From: an uncultured Phycisphaerales bacterium
Lineage (GTDB): Bacteria; Planctomycetota; Phycisphaerae; Tepidisphaerales; Tepidisphaeraceae
Direction of reading: 5' to 3'
Length of the DNA: 64,000 nt
NCBI GenBank assembly: GCA_903871935.1
Contig: CAIQIQ010000081.1
Span: forward strand, 1 to 64,000
Shown here: one piece after another, positions 28,202 through 36,004 of the stretch
Layout: each line of letters starts with the position of its first letter
Numbering within the stretch: position 1 is the first letter of the stretch
The notes under the pieces: model-generated
What the model saw: only the letters and a program-made list of their open reading frames with translations
What the model was told of the DNA's origin: nothing
The model's database searches: none
Made by a program: the position numbers and the translations under genes

Positions 28202-28295
28202 GATGCGCAGGTTGTGTGCGCACATTCGCGCCAATCGTAACTTACGGTGGAATAGCTGGTTATGTAACATTCGGTGAGGAAGGTGCGCAAGTTTC
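28202..28295 (-). repeat. Degenerate half-copy of the boxed element
   Basis: GATGCGCAGGTT (28202-28213) and GGTGCGCAAGTT (28282-28293) repeat the inner words of copy 2 at the same 80-bp distance, but the flanking 9-mers are absent. The sequence TGTGTGCGCACA (28214-28225, overlapping) is a palindrome-like addition. Confidence 0.45.
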
Positions 28296-28435
28296 TTCCC
28301 GGTCACCGGTCAGACGCGCAAGCCCTGGCGACGGAAAGGAAGCGCGGGTGGTAATGCGGCCCAAAGCCTACCAATCCGATAGGAGAACAGGTATTCACTT
28401 GCCAAAGAACTGGGGTTGGCGCGAACAAAACGCAT

Positions 28436-28453
28436 CCCCCTATATATAGGGGG
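28436..28453. other. Perfect 18-bp palindrome
   Basis: CCCCCTATATATAGGGGG reads the same on both strands. It lies 134 bases from the end of the aldo/keto reductase gene, after the boxed element. It could be a bidirectional terminator, a protein-binding site or a cruciform; nothing in the sequence decides. Remaining bases 28454-28586 hold nothing recognisable. Confidence 0.6.
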
Positions 28454-28586
28454 TCTTCGCAAGAAACCGTAGGGGGGAGATGAGTAATGACAAGCACTTA
28501 ACGAAATCCAAAATTCTTCCGACGTTTTCACGGGGCAATAAGCTGCAATATGGCGACAGATTGGCTTGCGGGAGAGTCGGGCGAGT

Positions 28587-29456
28587 CTACGCCGCCGTGA
28601 AAATCAGTTCCTGCTTCTTCGCCAGTTCGACAACCTGTCTCGTCTCGGCCGCGGTGACCGGGACGAAGCGTTCAGCAATATCGATCGCCATCCGAAAAAG
28701 GTCAGCATGCCCGGGCGAGACCGCCGCCGTGATCGGCTGACTTAACGCGAATCGCAACCCCAACTCCGCTTCCCGCGGATCCGTCAGCGGCTCATACCAG
28801 CACTTCTTGTACTTGCTGCGCAGCGGGTGATTCTTCGGCCATTGGCCCTTCGCCATGGCCTTCAGCGCCAAAATCGTCACCCCCTGCTTCTTCGCCCGCT
28901 CAATGACCTGCGGGCCAAAGTTCCCGGCGTTGAACGTGGCAAAGTTGATCGGAAACAGGATCGAATCAAACGGATAGCGATCCAGCGCCGCAAAAGCCGC
29001 TTCCACCGAATGGGCAGAAAAGCCCACGTGTCGAATCCGGCCATCCTTCTTCGCCTCCTCAATCACTGTCATCGCCCCATCCTTCGCAAAGACGCGCTCC
29101 ACATCCTCTTTCACATCCGTGATGTGGTGCAATTGATAGAGGTCAAAGTAGTCGGTGCGCAAACGCTCGAACGACCGCTTCAGGTCGGCCGCCGCCCCGG
29201 ACGCGTCACGCTGCTCCGTCTTGCATGCCAGGAAGCAATTCTTGCGGTACGGCTGCAGCGCCGGTCCCAGTTTCACCTCCGCATCACCATACCCGGGCGC
29301 CACATCGAAGTAGTTCACGCCGCGTTCAACTGCCTCCGCTACAATGCGGCCTGAGAACTCCGGCGTTTCATCCGTGACGATAATGGCACCAAAGCCAACG
29401 ATGGAAATGTCGATGCCGGGCTTGTAGGGACGCTTCGGAAAACTTCCTGCAGCCAT
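28587..29456 (-). CDS. Aldo/keto reductase
   Basis: 289 residues; ATG at 29456 behind AAGGAAGG. NAD(P)H-dependent oxidoreductase with an (alpha/beta)8 barrel. The tetrad is visible: Asp and Tyr in 'NYFDVAPGYGDAEVKLG', Lys in 'CFLACKTEQRD', His in 'LYQLHHITD'. C-terminal 'LRFALSQPITAAVSPGHADLFRMA' fits the cofactor-binding segment of the MviM-neighbour type of planctomycete reductases. Substrate unknown. The longer frame upstream overlaps the divergent dnaJ promoter and is not used. Confidence 0.88.
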   Translation of the reverse strand: MAAGSFPKRPYKPGIDISIVGFGAIIVTDETPEFSGRIVAEAVERGVNYFDVAPGYGDAEVKLGPALQPYRKNCFLACKTEQRDASGAAADLKRSFERLRTDYFDLYQLHHITDVKEDVERVFAKDGAMTVIEEAKKDGRIRHVGFSAHSVEAAFAALDRYPFDSILFPINFATFNAGNFGPQVIERAKKQGVTILALKAMAKGQWPKNHPLRSKYKKCWYEPLTDPREAELGLRFALSQPITAAVSPGHADLFRMAIDIAERFVPVTAAETRQVVELAKKQELIFTAA

Positions 29457-29511
29457 CGCGTTTGCCTTCCTTCTCCGTAAGATGCTCTGACGCACATTAT
29501 AGTGCTGCCGG

Positions 29512-29539
29512 TTTACCGCCACACGGTCCAGAGTATAAT
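29512..29539 (+). promoter_or_regulatory. Probable promoter of the DnaJ-like gene
   Basis: TTTACC (29512-29517), 16-base spacer, perfect TATAAT (29534-29539); the ATG at 29585 would leave a leader of about 40 bases. Confidence 0.5.
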
Positions 29540-29584
29540 CCACTGACAAGCAACGAGTTCGAAACGCAGGGAACGACTCCATAC

Positions 29585-30574
29585 ATGGCCAGCAAACGCG
29601 ACTACTACGATGTTCTGGGTATCGGCCGGGGTGCTTCGGCCGATGACATCCGCAAGGCACACCGCAAGCTCGTCCGCCAGTACCACCCCGATGCCAATCG
29701 CGATAACCCGCAGGCGGCCGAGCGATTCCGCGAGGTGCAGGAAGCCTACGACGCCCTCTCCGACACGGAAAAACGCAAGCAGTATGACGAGTTTGGCCAT
29801 GCAGCGTTCGACCCGCGGTCACAGCAGCCGCAAGGTGCAGCCGCCGACCCGTTCGAAAACCTTCGCCGCGGCGGGGCAGGACGAAACTACCGCTCCTGGA
29901 AGGCCAGCCCCAATGTCACCGTTGAGGATTTTGACACCAATGCGGGCGGCTTTGCCGACATCTTTGAGCAGTTGTTCGGCCGCGGCGGAGGCACAGGAGC
30001 TAAGCGCAAATCCGAGCCTCGCCAGCAGCAACGCGGATCAGACATCGAGCATTCGGTCACCATCAGCTTCGAACAAGCCGCCCGCGGCTGCACCATGCCG
30101 CTGCAACTGAACCGCGAAGGCCAGATCGAAACCATCGACCTGAAGATCCCCTCGGGCGTAAAAGATGGAAGCCGGGTGCGGCTCCGGGGCAAAGGCCAAC
30201 CCGGTCCCAGCGGCCAGTACGGCGACCTCTATATAACCACCCGCGTGGTTGAGCACCCCTATTACCACCGCCAGGATCTAGACATCTACATCGATCTGCC
30301 CGTCAGCATGTATGAGGCAATCCTGGGGGCGAAGATTGATGTGCCGACCCTGGATGGCAAGGTGACGCTGACTATTCCGCCCGGCACCAGCAGCGGAGCC
30401 AAACTGCGGATCAAGGCGCGCGGCATCCGCCGCGGTAGTGAGCAGGGAGACCAGTTTGTCGTCGTCAAAGTGATCGTGCCGAAGAACGTGGACGACCACG
30501 ACAAGCGGACACTTGAACAACTGGCCGCCAAGTATCCCGTGCAGGCCAGACAGGATGTGCGCTGGCAGCAGTAG
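29585..30574 (+). CDS. DnaJ-like co-chaperone without zinc finger (CbpA type)
   Basis: 329 residues. J domain at 5-70 with the Hsp70-activating HPD in 'LVRQYHPDANRDNP'; a Gly/Phe-poor linker with 'FADIFEQLFGRGGG'; then the two C-terminal beta domains ('DIEHSVTISFEQAARGCTMPL', 'RVRLRGKGQPG', 'VSMYEAILGAKIDVPTLDG', 'PGTSSGAKLRIKARGI'). The four CxxCxGxG repeats of DnaJ are absent, so it belongs to the CbpA/class B group. Followed 27 bases later by a small membrane protein, probably in the same transcript. Confidence 0.9.
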   Translation: MASKRDYYDVLGIGRGASADDIRKAHRKLVRQYHPDANRDNPQAAERFREVQEAYDALSDTEKRKQYDEFGHAAFDPRSQQPQGAAADPFENLRRGGAGRNYRSWKASPNVTVEDFDTNAGGFADIFEQLFGRGGGTGAKRKSEPRQQQRGSDIEHSVTISFEQAARGCTMPLQLNREGQIETIDLKIPSGVKDGSRVRLRGKGQPGPSGQYGDLYITTRVVEHPYYHRQDLDIYIDLPVSMYEAILGAKIDVPTLDGKVTLTIPPGTSSGAKLRIKARGIRRGSEQGDQFVVVKVIVPKNVDDHDKRTLEQLAAKYPVQARQDVRWQQ

Positions 30575-30601
30575 TGCACGCTGCCAACCAAAGGAGCAGG
30601 C

Positions 30602-30961
30602 ATGAACACCAAAAGCTTACCGGCCGCGCGCAGGCGAGGTGTTTCCTGGGCGCCGGTGCTGTTCCTGCTGGCATTTCTTGTCGCCCTGGGTGTGATCGCC
30701 CTGATCTACCTTGAGCCCATGTTGCGGGCGGCGACCACCGCCACACCGCAGGATCGCGGCCGGCTCTCAGCATTTGCGATGCTGGCACTGATGGTGCTGA
30801 TCATGGCGCTTCTGGTGGGACTGATGCTGGCACTACGGATTGGCCGGAACATCGCCAGGATGTCCCAGCACAAGCCCAAGCCAACGCACTACCCCGATGC
30901 CTGGGAAGAATCCGCCCGGAGAATCAAGACCCCCGAGGCCAATGAGTTGGAAGACAAGTAA
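30602..30961 (+). CDS. Small membrane protein, two spans
   Basis: 119 residues; ATG behind AAGGAGCAGGC. Two hydrophobic segments (about 16-39 and 58-82: 'VLFLLAFLVALGVIALIYL', 'LALMVLIMALLVGLMLAL') separated by a short polar loop, then a basic and finally acidic cytoplasmic tail ending 'TPEANELEDK'. No family recognised. Its position after the DnaJ-like gene suggests a link with protein quality control, but that is only context. It converges on the PII gene. Confidence 0.7.
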   Translation: MNTKSLPAARRRGVSWAPVLFLLAFLVALGVIALIYLEPMLRAATTATPQDRGRLSAFAMLALMVLIMALLVGLMLALRIGRNIARMSQHKPKPTHYPDAWEESARRIKTPEANELEDK

Positions 30962-30980
30962 CAGTTCGCAATCACCAATC

Positions 30981-31325
30981 TCAAGGGCCAATTGCGGCCG
31001 GGCCGGCTTCCTTGGTCCGGATGCGGTAGCACGCGTCCAGCGGCAGCACGAAGATCTTGCCGTCGCCCACAGCGCCGGTAAACGCGGCTTCCGTAATGGC
31101 GTCCACCGTCGGCTGGACGAAATCGTCGTTAACGGCAATCTCCAGCTTCACCTTGGGCAGCAGACGGATCATTCCCTGGTTGCCACGATACTGCTCGGAA
31201 AAGCCCCGCTGCGTCCCGCAACCGCGAACATCGGAAACCGTCATCAGAACGACGTCTCGTTCCACGAGCGCGGCCTGGACATCTTCGAACTTGTCCGGAC
31301 GCACGATAGCCACAATCATCTTCAT
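30981..31325 (-). CDS. PII nitrogen regulatory protein lacking Tyr51
   Basis: 114 residues, trimeric sensor of 2-oxoglutarate and ATP/ADP. 'MKMIVAIVRPDKFEDVQAAL', 'LPKVKLEIAVNDD' and 'GDGKIFVLPLDACYRIRT' (ending of the family 'GxGKIFVxxVxxxxRIRT') are all present. In the T-loop, 'GFSEQYRGNQGMIRLLPK', the position of the uridylylated Tyr51 of E. coli GlnB/GlnK is Gly51, while Tyr46 is kept. Covalent control by a GlnD-type enzyme is therefore unlikely; control by effectors alone is inferred. Encoded just after amtB, 85 bases away, so it is probably the GlnK that blocks the transporter. Confidence 0.93.
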   Translation of the reverse strand: MKMIVAIVRPDKFEDVQAALVERDVVLMTVSDVRGCGTQRGFSEQYRGNQGMIRLLPKVKLEIAVNDDFVQPTVDAITEAAFTGAVGDGKIFVLPLDACYRIRTKEAGPAAIGP

Positions 31326-31410
31326 GTCAGTTCCTCGAAAGCGATGGTTCAGGATCGAATCAACTCAGCGGCTTGTCGTGCCGTTCCTGCTGGTTTGAAG
31401 TCACTCGTGT

Positions 31411-33207
31411 CTACTTGCCGGAAACATGGACCGACTTCTTGATCGGCCGTGACCTGCTGACGTTCACCGCAGCGCCGGCAGGAGCTGCCAAAGCGGTAAC
31501 CACATACTCGGGATAGGCCGAGATCCCGTGCTCGTGAAGGTCCATGCCTTCCAGTTCGCCTTCTCTTGAGATACGCAGGATGCCAACGGCGTCCAGCACC
31601 TTGAAGATCGCAAAGGCAATCGCGAAAGTGCTGATGACAATGGTAGCGCTGCCGATGCATTGAGCGGCGAGCACCTTCACTCCACCGCCATAGAGAAGAC
31701 CGGTTAGCGCCGGATTCGATGCGGCGTCGACCACGGGAGTTCCGGTATTCGAGCTACCGGCGGCCGCATACTCACCGCTGGCGAACAAGCCCAGTGACAA
31801 CGTGCCCCAGACACCGCAGACGCCATGTACCGGCCAGGCGCCGATCGGATCGTCAACGCGAAGGTACTCAAGCAGGTCAACTGCCAGAAGCACAATCACG
31901 CCAGCTATTCCACCAAGGATCAGTGACCCCAATGGGCTGACCCAGTAGCAGGGGCAGGTAATGGCCACCAGACCCGCCAGAAAGCCGTTGGTGATCGCAG
32001 CGGCATCCCACTTGCCGGTTCGGATATACATGAAGAAGACGGCGGTCAGGCCTGCGGCACACGCGGCAAGTGTCGTGTTGGCCGCGACGCGAGCGATTCC
32101 GCCAATGTCCATGGCCGACAGTGTCGAGCCCGGGTTGAATCCATACCAGCCAAACCAGAGCAGAAGACCACCACACACGGCTATCGTCAGATCATGCGGC
32201 AGCATCGGCGCGCCGCCATCACGCTTGAACCGGCGCCCAATCCTGGGTCCCAGTACGATTCCGCCGGCCAAGGCAATCCACCCACCGATCGAATGCACGA
32301 CCGTAGAGCCGGCAAAGTCGTGGAAGTTCATGCCCAACATCTCAAGGAACATACCCTTGCCGCCCATGGTGTATAGGAAACCATCCGGACCCCAGGCCCA
32401 GTGCCCGATGATCGGATAAATGAAGCCTGATACGCAGATGCTGTAGAGAATGTCGCCGACGAAGCCGGTCCGGCCGATCATCGTTCCTGAGCAGATCGTC
32501 GATGCACAGTCGGCAAAGGCGAACTGGAAAAGCCAGTGGGCCAGCACCGGAATGCCGGTGGCGCCATACAAGGACATCGCGGTGATGTTCTGCAGGAAGA
32601 ACCAGCTCTTGCTCGGGTCATTGGGATCGTGCCAGCCGATGAAACCATTGCCACCTCCGAACATGAACGCGTACCCGAAGGCATAGTACAACACACCGCA
32701 GAGGCAGGTGTCGAACACGCACTCGACCAGCACATTTACCGTCTCGCGCGATCTGCAAAAACCCGCCTCCAGCATGGTGAATCCAACCTGCATGCCAAAG
32801 ACCAGGAACGCGCCCAGCAGCGTCCAGAGCGTGTTGATCGGATTAATCAGCGGGTTCTTGGCTGTGTCCGACAGATCCGACACCATCACCATGGTCGCCG
32901 AAGGAGCGGTGGTCGCGGCTGCCGGAGCAGCCCCGCCAGTCAGGACATTACCCGCCGGCGCCATGCCGGGCATATTGTCGACTGGAGCCTGAGCGTAAGC
33001 CGGCGTACCCGATACCAGTTGTGGACTCGCCGAGATCAGGGCGGGAACCACGATGACAATTGCAAGCAGCAGCGCCAGGCCCAGGAACTTGCCGACCGCA
33101 ATCGTGGCCGCGAAACGTCGCCATTCCGGATCACCCATCCGGGTCTTCAGCCGAGAGAACTTCGCTGCCAGCGACAGCTTCTCACGCTTGTGTTCACTAC
33201 GTCTCAT
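31411..33207 (-). CDS. amtB: Ammonium transporter
   Basis: 598 residues, longer than the usual 400-450. ATG at 33207 behind GAGGAG. Residues 1-60 contain a membrane span and a signal-peptide-like end ('PQLVSGTPAYAQA'), followed by a Thr/Ala/Pro-rich region up to about 110; the Amt domain then starts at 'NPINTLWTLLGAFLVFGMQVGFTMLEAGFCR'. Pore features are intact: 'GMNFHDFAGSTVVHSIGG' with the Asp and first pore His, and 'GAWPVHGVCGVWGTLSLG' with the second His. Forms a unit with the PII gene behind a sigma-54 promoter, the typical nitrogen-limitation arrangement. Confidence 0.94.
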   Translation of the reverse strand: MRRSEHKREKLSLAAKFSRLKTRMGDPEWRRFAATIAVGKFLGLALLLAIVIVVPALISASPQLVSGTPAYAQAPVDNMPGMAPAGNVLTGGAAPAAATTAPSATMVMVSDLSDTAKNPLINPINTLWTLLGAFLVFGMQVGFTMLEAGFCRSRETVNVLVECVFDTCLCGVLYYAFGYAFMFGGGNGFIGWHDPNDPSKSWFFLQNITAMSLYGATGIPVLAHWLFQFAFADCASTICSGTMIGRTGFVGDILYSICVSGFIYPIIGHWAWGPDGFLYTMGGKGMFLEMLGMNFHDFAGSTVVHSIGGWIALAGGIVLGPRIGRRFKRDGGAPMLPHDLTIAVCGGLLLWFGWYGFNPGSTLSAMDIGGIARVAANTTLAACAAGLTAVFFMYIRTGKWDAAAITNGFLAGLVAITCPCYWVSPLGSLILGGIAGVIVLLAVDLLEYLRVDDPIGAWPVHGVCGVWGTLSLGLFASGEYAAAGSSNTGTPVVDAASNPALTGLLYGGGVKVLAAQCIGSATIVISTFAIAFAIFKVLDAVGILRISREGELEGMDLHEHGISAYPEYVVTALAAPAGAAVNVSRSRPIKKSVHVSGK

Positions 33208-33348
33208 TGAAGATTCTCCTCGATCACAGGGAACGCTATAGGGAATCCGCGCGGTTCATCACAACAGAGGTCCGGCGGCGTCCATAGCATGCCGCCGACC
33301 ACCAGCGCTCAACGTACCGTCAGACTCGCTGTGGCCGAGCGGGCAGGA

Positions 33349-33363
33349 GCAAACATGGTGCCA
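33349..33363 (-). promoter_or_regulatory. Sigma-54 promoter of amtB-PII
   Basis: On the minus strand TGGCAC-CATGT-TTGC matches the -24/-12 consensus with the correct 5-base gap (plus-strand reading GCAAACATGGTGCCA). The start of transcription would be near 33337, giving a leader of about 130 bases to the amtB ATG at 33207. Regulation by an NtrC-type activator is inferred; no clear enhancer pair was found between 33364 and 33700, which otherwise holds nothing recognisable. Confidence 0.72.
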
Positions 33364-33701
33364 TATCACCGTGGGCTCTGAATGAATGCAGGACCCCTCT
33401 GCCCAGACAGCCGCCTACAGTCAGTCCACGGCGGGAGGAGCGGGGCCGCAGACGGCGGCGCTGCCACCTCAAGGGCACCGGTTTGCCGGGAAGAACCATA
33501 CCGCCAGTGCCTTGAAAATGGGCAGCTTCCACCAGACGGCACGGCACCGCCCAACAAACAGCCGATCCTGGTAGATCGAACTGAACAGAAGTGCAATGCC
33601 TGGACCTATAGCGTGTACAGTCTCCGCCGGCGTTCATCGAAAGGTGGCCGCGGGCTTTCTCTGATAACAGATCGGGAATCGCGAGCCGACCCCGACCGGG
33701 C

Positions 33702-33729
33702 TTGACACGCCCGCCCGCACGGCTAGCAT
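33702..33729 (+). promoter_or_regulatory. Promoter of the riboswitch transcript
   Basis: Perfect TTGACA (33702-33707), 16-base spacer, TAGCAT (33724-33729). A start near 33736 lies just before the riboswitch aptamer. Confidence 0.65.
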
Positions 33730-33745
33730 TCCCGCTCTTTGTGAC

Positions 33746-33877
33746 CGCCGAAGTCCGGAGACGGACGCGGGGAACCCAAGGGTCGCGGTGGGAAATCATC
33801 GGCGACCAGGGGCGCAGGGACTGACAAAAGTCCCAGGGCACTTTCAAGCCCCAGCCCGTCAGCTAACCTCGTAGGCG
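33746..33877 (+). promoter_or_regulatory. c-di-AMP riboswitch (ydaO-yuaA type)
   Basis: The conserved blocks of this class occur in order: CGCCGAAGTCC at the 5' edge, GGGGAACCCA (33769-33778), GGTGGGAAATC (33787-33797), AGGGCAC (33835-33841) and the signature GTCAGCTAACCTCGTA (33858-33873). The closing stem P1 pairs CGCC (33746-33749) with GGCG (33874-33877), giving a 132-base aptamer like that of B. subtilis ydaO. The gene downstream is an APC-type transporter with a USP domain, matching the family's known link to potassium and amino-acid uptake. Ligand binding would be expected to lower expression. Confidence 0.88.
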
Positions 33878-33878
33878 C

Positions 33879-33910
33879 GGAACGAAGCAGGCAGATGTCT
33901 GCGGCGTTCC
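33879..33910 (+). promoter_or_regulatory. Hairpin directly after the aptamer
   Basis: GGAACG (33879-33884) pairs with CGTTCC (33905-33910) around an inner stem GCAGA-TG-TCTGC (33891-33902). It starts one base after P1 and may be part of the expression platform; no T-run follows, so a simple intrinsic terminator is not evident. 33911-34078 is a further leader of unknown role. Confidence 0.45.
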
Positions 33911-34078
33911 GGTTGAAAGGGCACAACGCCTCGCTCTCCTGCCGGCCGGGTCGGTAAGGTAGACTGGAGTACTGCTCCTGTCCGCCTGACAGGCCCAATC
34001 GGCCTCTTTCCGAGCGACGTTCGTGCGTAGCCTCTTCCACTGTCTCGCGGGCAGGACCACGCGAACAGTTGGAGTGAG

Positions 34079-34102
34079 ATGCGTTCGGACAATCTACTAT
34101 GA
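34079..34102 (+). CDS. Seven-codon upstream reading frame overlapping the transporter start
   Basis: ATG at 34079 with a well-placed GGAG six bases earlier encodes 'MRSDNLL' and stops at TGA 34100-34102, overlapping the ATG of the transporter (34099) as ATGA. The transporter ATG itself has no ribosome site, so translation by coupling from this leader is a reasonable inference. Confidence 0.4.
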   Translation: MRSDNLL

Positions 34103-35931
34103 ATCCTGAAGTTGCTGCGCCTGCGGGCGACCGCCGGGCGTTGTGGCTCCTTGTGAGTAAGCGCCCGCGAAATGTCGGCTGGCGCCAAGCTGCCGGTCTG
34201 CTCTTTGGCGACTGGGGCACAAGCCGCTTGTATGTTCTGGGGCTGGCGTTCTTCTTTGCCCCGCAAAGCAGCCTCTGGCTCCTGATCGCCATGAGCCTGC
34301 TGCTGCTGGGCGTCGGCTGGGCCTATACGCAGATCTGCCGTGTCTATCCCGATGGCGGCGGCGTTTACTCGGCTGCCAAGAAAGTCAGCCGCAATCTGGC
34401 AGTGATCGGGGCTTTGTTGCTCTTTGCCGATTACGTCGTTACCGCCAGCCTCTCCGCGCTCGACGCCTTCCACTACTTCGGCCTGGAGGCGACGCCATCG
34501 CTCTTTGCCTGGAACTCACCGGGCATGTGGGCCATGGTCGCCATCGCCGTGATCGGTGTGATGAACCTGCTGGGTCCGCGCCATACCGGCGGCTTCGCAG
34601 TCGTGGCCGCGATGGCAATGGTCTGCGCCACCCTTGTCATCACCTGTTATGCTATGCCGCAGATCCACTGGGCCGATCTTCCCGCGCGAGTTGGCCGGCC
34701 CGAAGGCTCCTTCGGCAGCCTCTGGCTGAGCTTCGTGGCCATCGTGCTGGCGCTCTCTGGAGTCGAAGCGATTGGGAACCTCACCGGCGTGATGAAGAAA
34801 CCTATCGGCCGGACCAGCCGCAAGGCAATCTGGGTCGTCGCCATCGAGGTTGCACTCTTCAATGTCGTGCTGGGGATCGCCATGGTCGCCATGCTCCCCA
34901 ACAGCCAGAACGCCGAGCACAAGGAAGACATGATGGCCTTCCTCAGCCGGGCCTACGTAGGCCACTGGCTGGAACTGGCCGTGCGCGGGTTCGGCGGCGT
35001 GTTGCTGCTCTCGGCGGTGAATACAGTGGTCACCGACATGATCTCGCTGCAGTATCTGCTCTCGCGCGACATGGAACTGCCGCGGTTCTTCCAGAAACTC
35101 AACCGCTTCGGCGTGCCCTGGATCGGCGCAGTGATCGCAACACTGGTGCCTTGCGTGGTGCTCGTGGTTTCGCACGACCTGGAGCATCTGGCGGCGCTAT
35201 ACGCGATTGGCGTTGTGGGCGCTGTCGCGATCAACGTCACCCTGGTCGCCCGGCATCCGCGGCTGCATGGTTGGGTGCGCAAGACTGCTGCCAGCGCATT
35301 GGGACTGTTGCTGCTGGCGATCTGGGTCACCCTGGCGACCACGAAGCTGCACGCCTTGCTGTTCGTCTCCATCGTCCTGGCCGTCGGCCTGACCGCCCGC
35401 TGGCTTACCAAGCGCTTTGCTGATCAGAGCACCCATGCCGACCTGCTGCAGCAGGCGATCAGTGAACAGCTCTCGCCTATGGTGTTCAGCGGGCCCAAGA
35501 TCATGGTCGCAACCGCAGGTTCAGCGCAACTGGCAGATGCTGCGCTGGATTACTGCAAACAGCGTGGAGCTGCACTGGTCGTCACGTTCATCCGCGAGAT
35601 CAACCTTACATCCACGGGGCCCGGCGACGCCCGAATGACCATCGAGACCGATCATTCCGCACAGGCGGTGTTCGCCGAGTTTCTTCACGCCGGCCACAAG
35701 CACGGCGTTCCAGTCATCCCCGCATACGATGCTGGATCGAATACGGTTGAACTGCTCGCTGAACAGGCGGCCGTTTGCGGGGTCGACGAGATTCTGCTGG
35801 GCTCCTCGCGCCGAGGGACGCTGCACAAGTTGATCAAAGGAAGCTTCCAGCGCAAGCTTGAATCAATGCTGCCTCCGGAGATCCGCGTGTGCGTGCTTGA
35901 TGTAGCAGTTGGGGATTCAGCCCATCAATAA
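34099..35931 (+). CDS. APC-superfamily transporter with C-terminal USP domain
   Basis: 610 residues. About 12 membrane spans in residues 35-450, opening with 'GWRQAAGLLFGDWGTSRLYVLGL' and 'RVYPDGGGVYSAAKKVSRNLA' (helix 1 and 3 substrate segments of amino acid/potassium APC proteins); 'LALSGVEAIGNLTGVMKKP' is the helix 6 region. From about 465 to 605 lies a universal-stress-protein fold: 'GPKIMVATAGSAQLADAAL' and 'CGVDEILLGSSRRGTLHKLI'. Placed behind a c-di-AMP riboswitch, as are KimA-type potassium importers, whose size is similar (about 607); substrate K+ or amino acid cannot be settled from sequence. Confidence 0.85.
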   Translation: MNPEVAAPAGDRRALWLLVSKRPRNVGWRQAAGLLFGDWGTSRLYVLGLAFFFAPQSSLWLLIAMSLLLLGVGWAYTQICRVYPDGGGVYSAAKKVSRNLAVIGALLLFADYVVTASLSALDAFHYFGLEATPSLFAWNSPGMWAMVAIAVIGVMNLLGPRHTGGFAVVAAMAMVCATLVITCYAMPQIHWADLPARVGRPEGSFGSLWLSFVAIVLALSGVEAIGNLTGVMKKPIGRTSRKAIWVVAIEVALFNVVLGIAMVAMLPNSQNAEHKEDMMAFLSRAYVGHWLELAVRGFGGVLLLSAVNTVVTDMISLQYLLSRDMELPRFFQKLNRFGVPWIGAVIATLVPCVVLVVSHDLEHLAALYAIGVVGAVAINVTLVARHPRLHGWVRKTAASALGLLLLAIWVTLATTKLHALLFVSIVLAVGLTARWLTKRFADQSTHADLLQQAISEQLSPMVFSGPKIMVATAGSAQLADAALDYCKQRGAALVVTFIREINLTSTGPGDARMTIETDHSAQAVFAEFLHAGHKHGVPVIPAYDAGSNTVELLAEQAAVCGVDEILLGSSRRGTLHKLIKGSFQRKLESMLPPEIRVCVLDVAVGDSAHQ

Positions 35932-36004
35932 GCACGCTGCGTTTTCCTGGTGGAGTACTATCGCACGTTTCGAGGATATGAGCCGGCCACCGGACGGTTA
36001 CGGA

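Noticed and set aside
28216-28449. 77-residue frame between repeats
   Set aside because: No ribosome site; it crosses the degenerate repeat and the palindrome.
28480-28740. 86-residue frame with a GGGGGGAG site
   Set aside because: The purine run touches the ATG, leaving no spacing, and most of the frame overlaps the 3' end of the aldo/keto reductase gene.
33320-33847. 175-residue frame on the minus strand upstream of amtB
   Set aside because: It covers the sigma-54 promoter and the riboswitch complement and has no protein-like composition.
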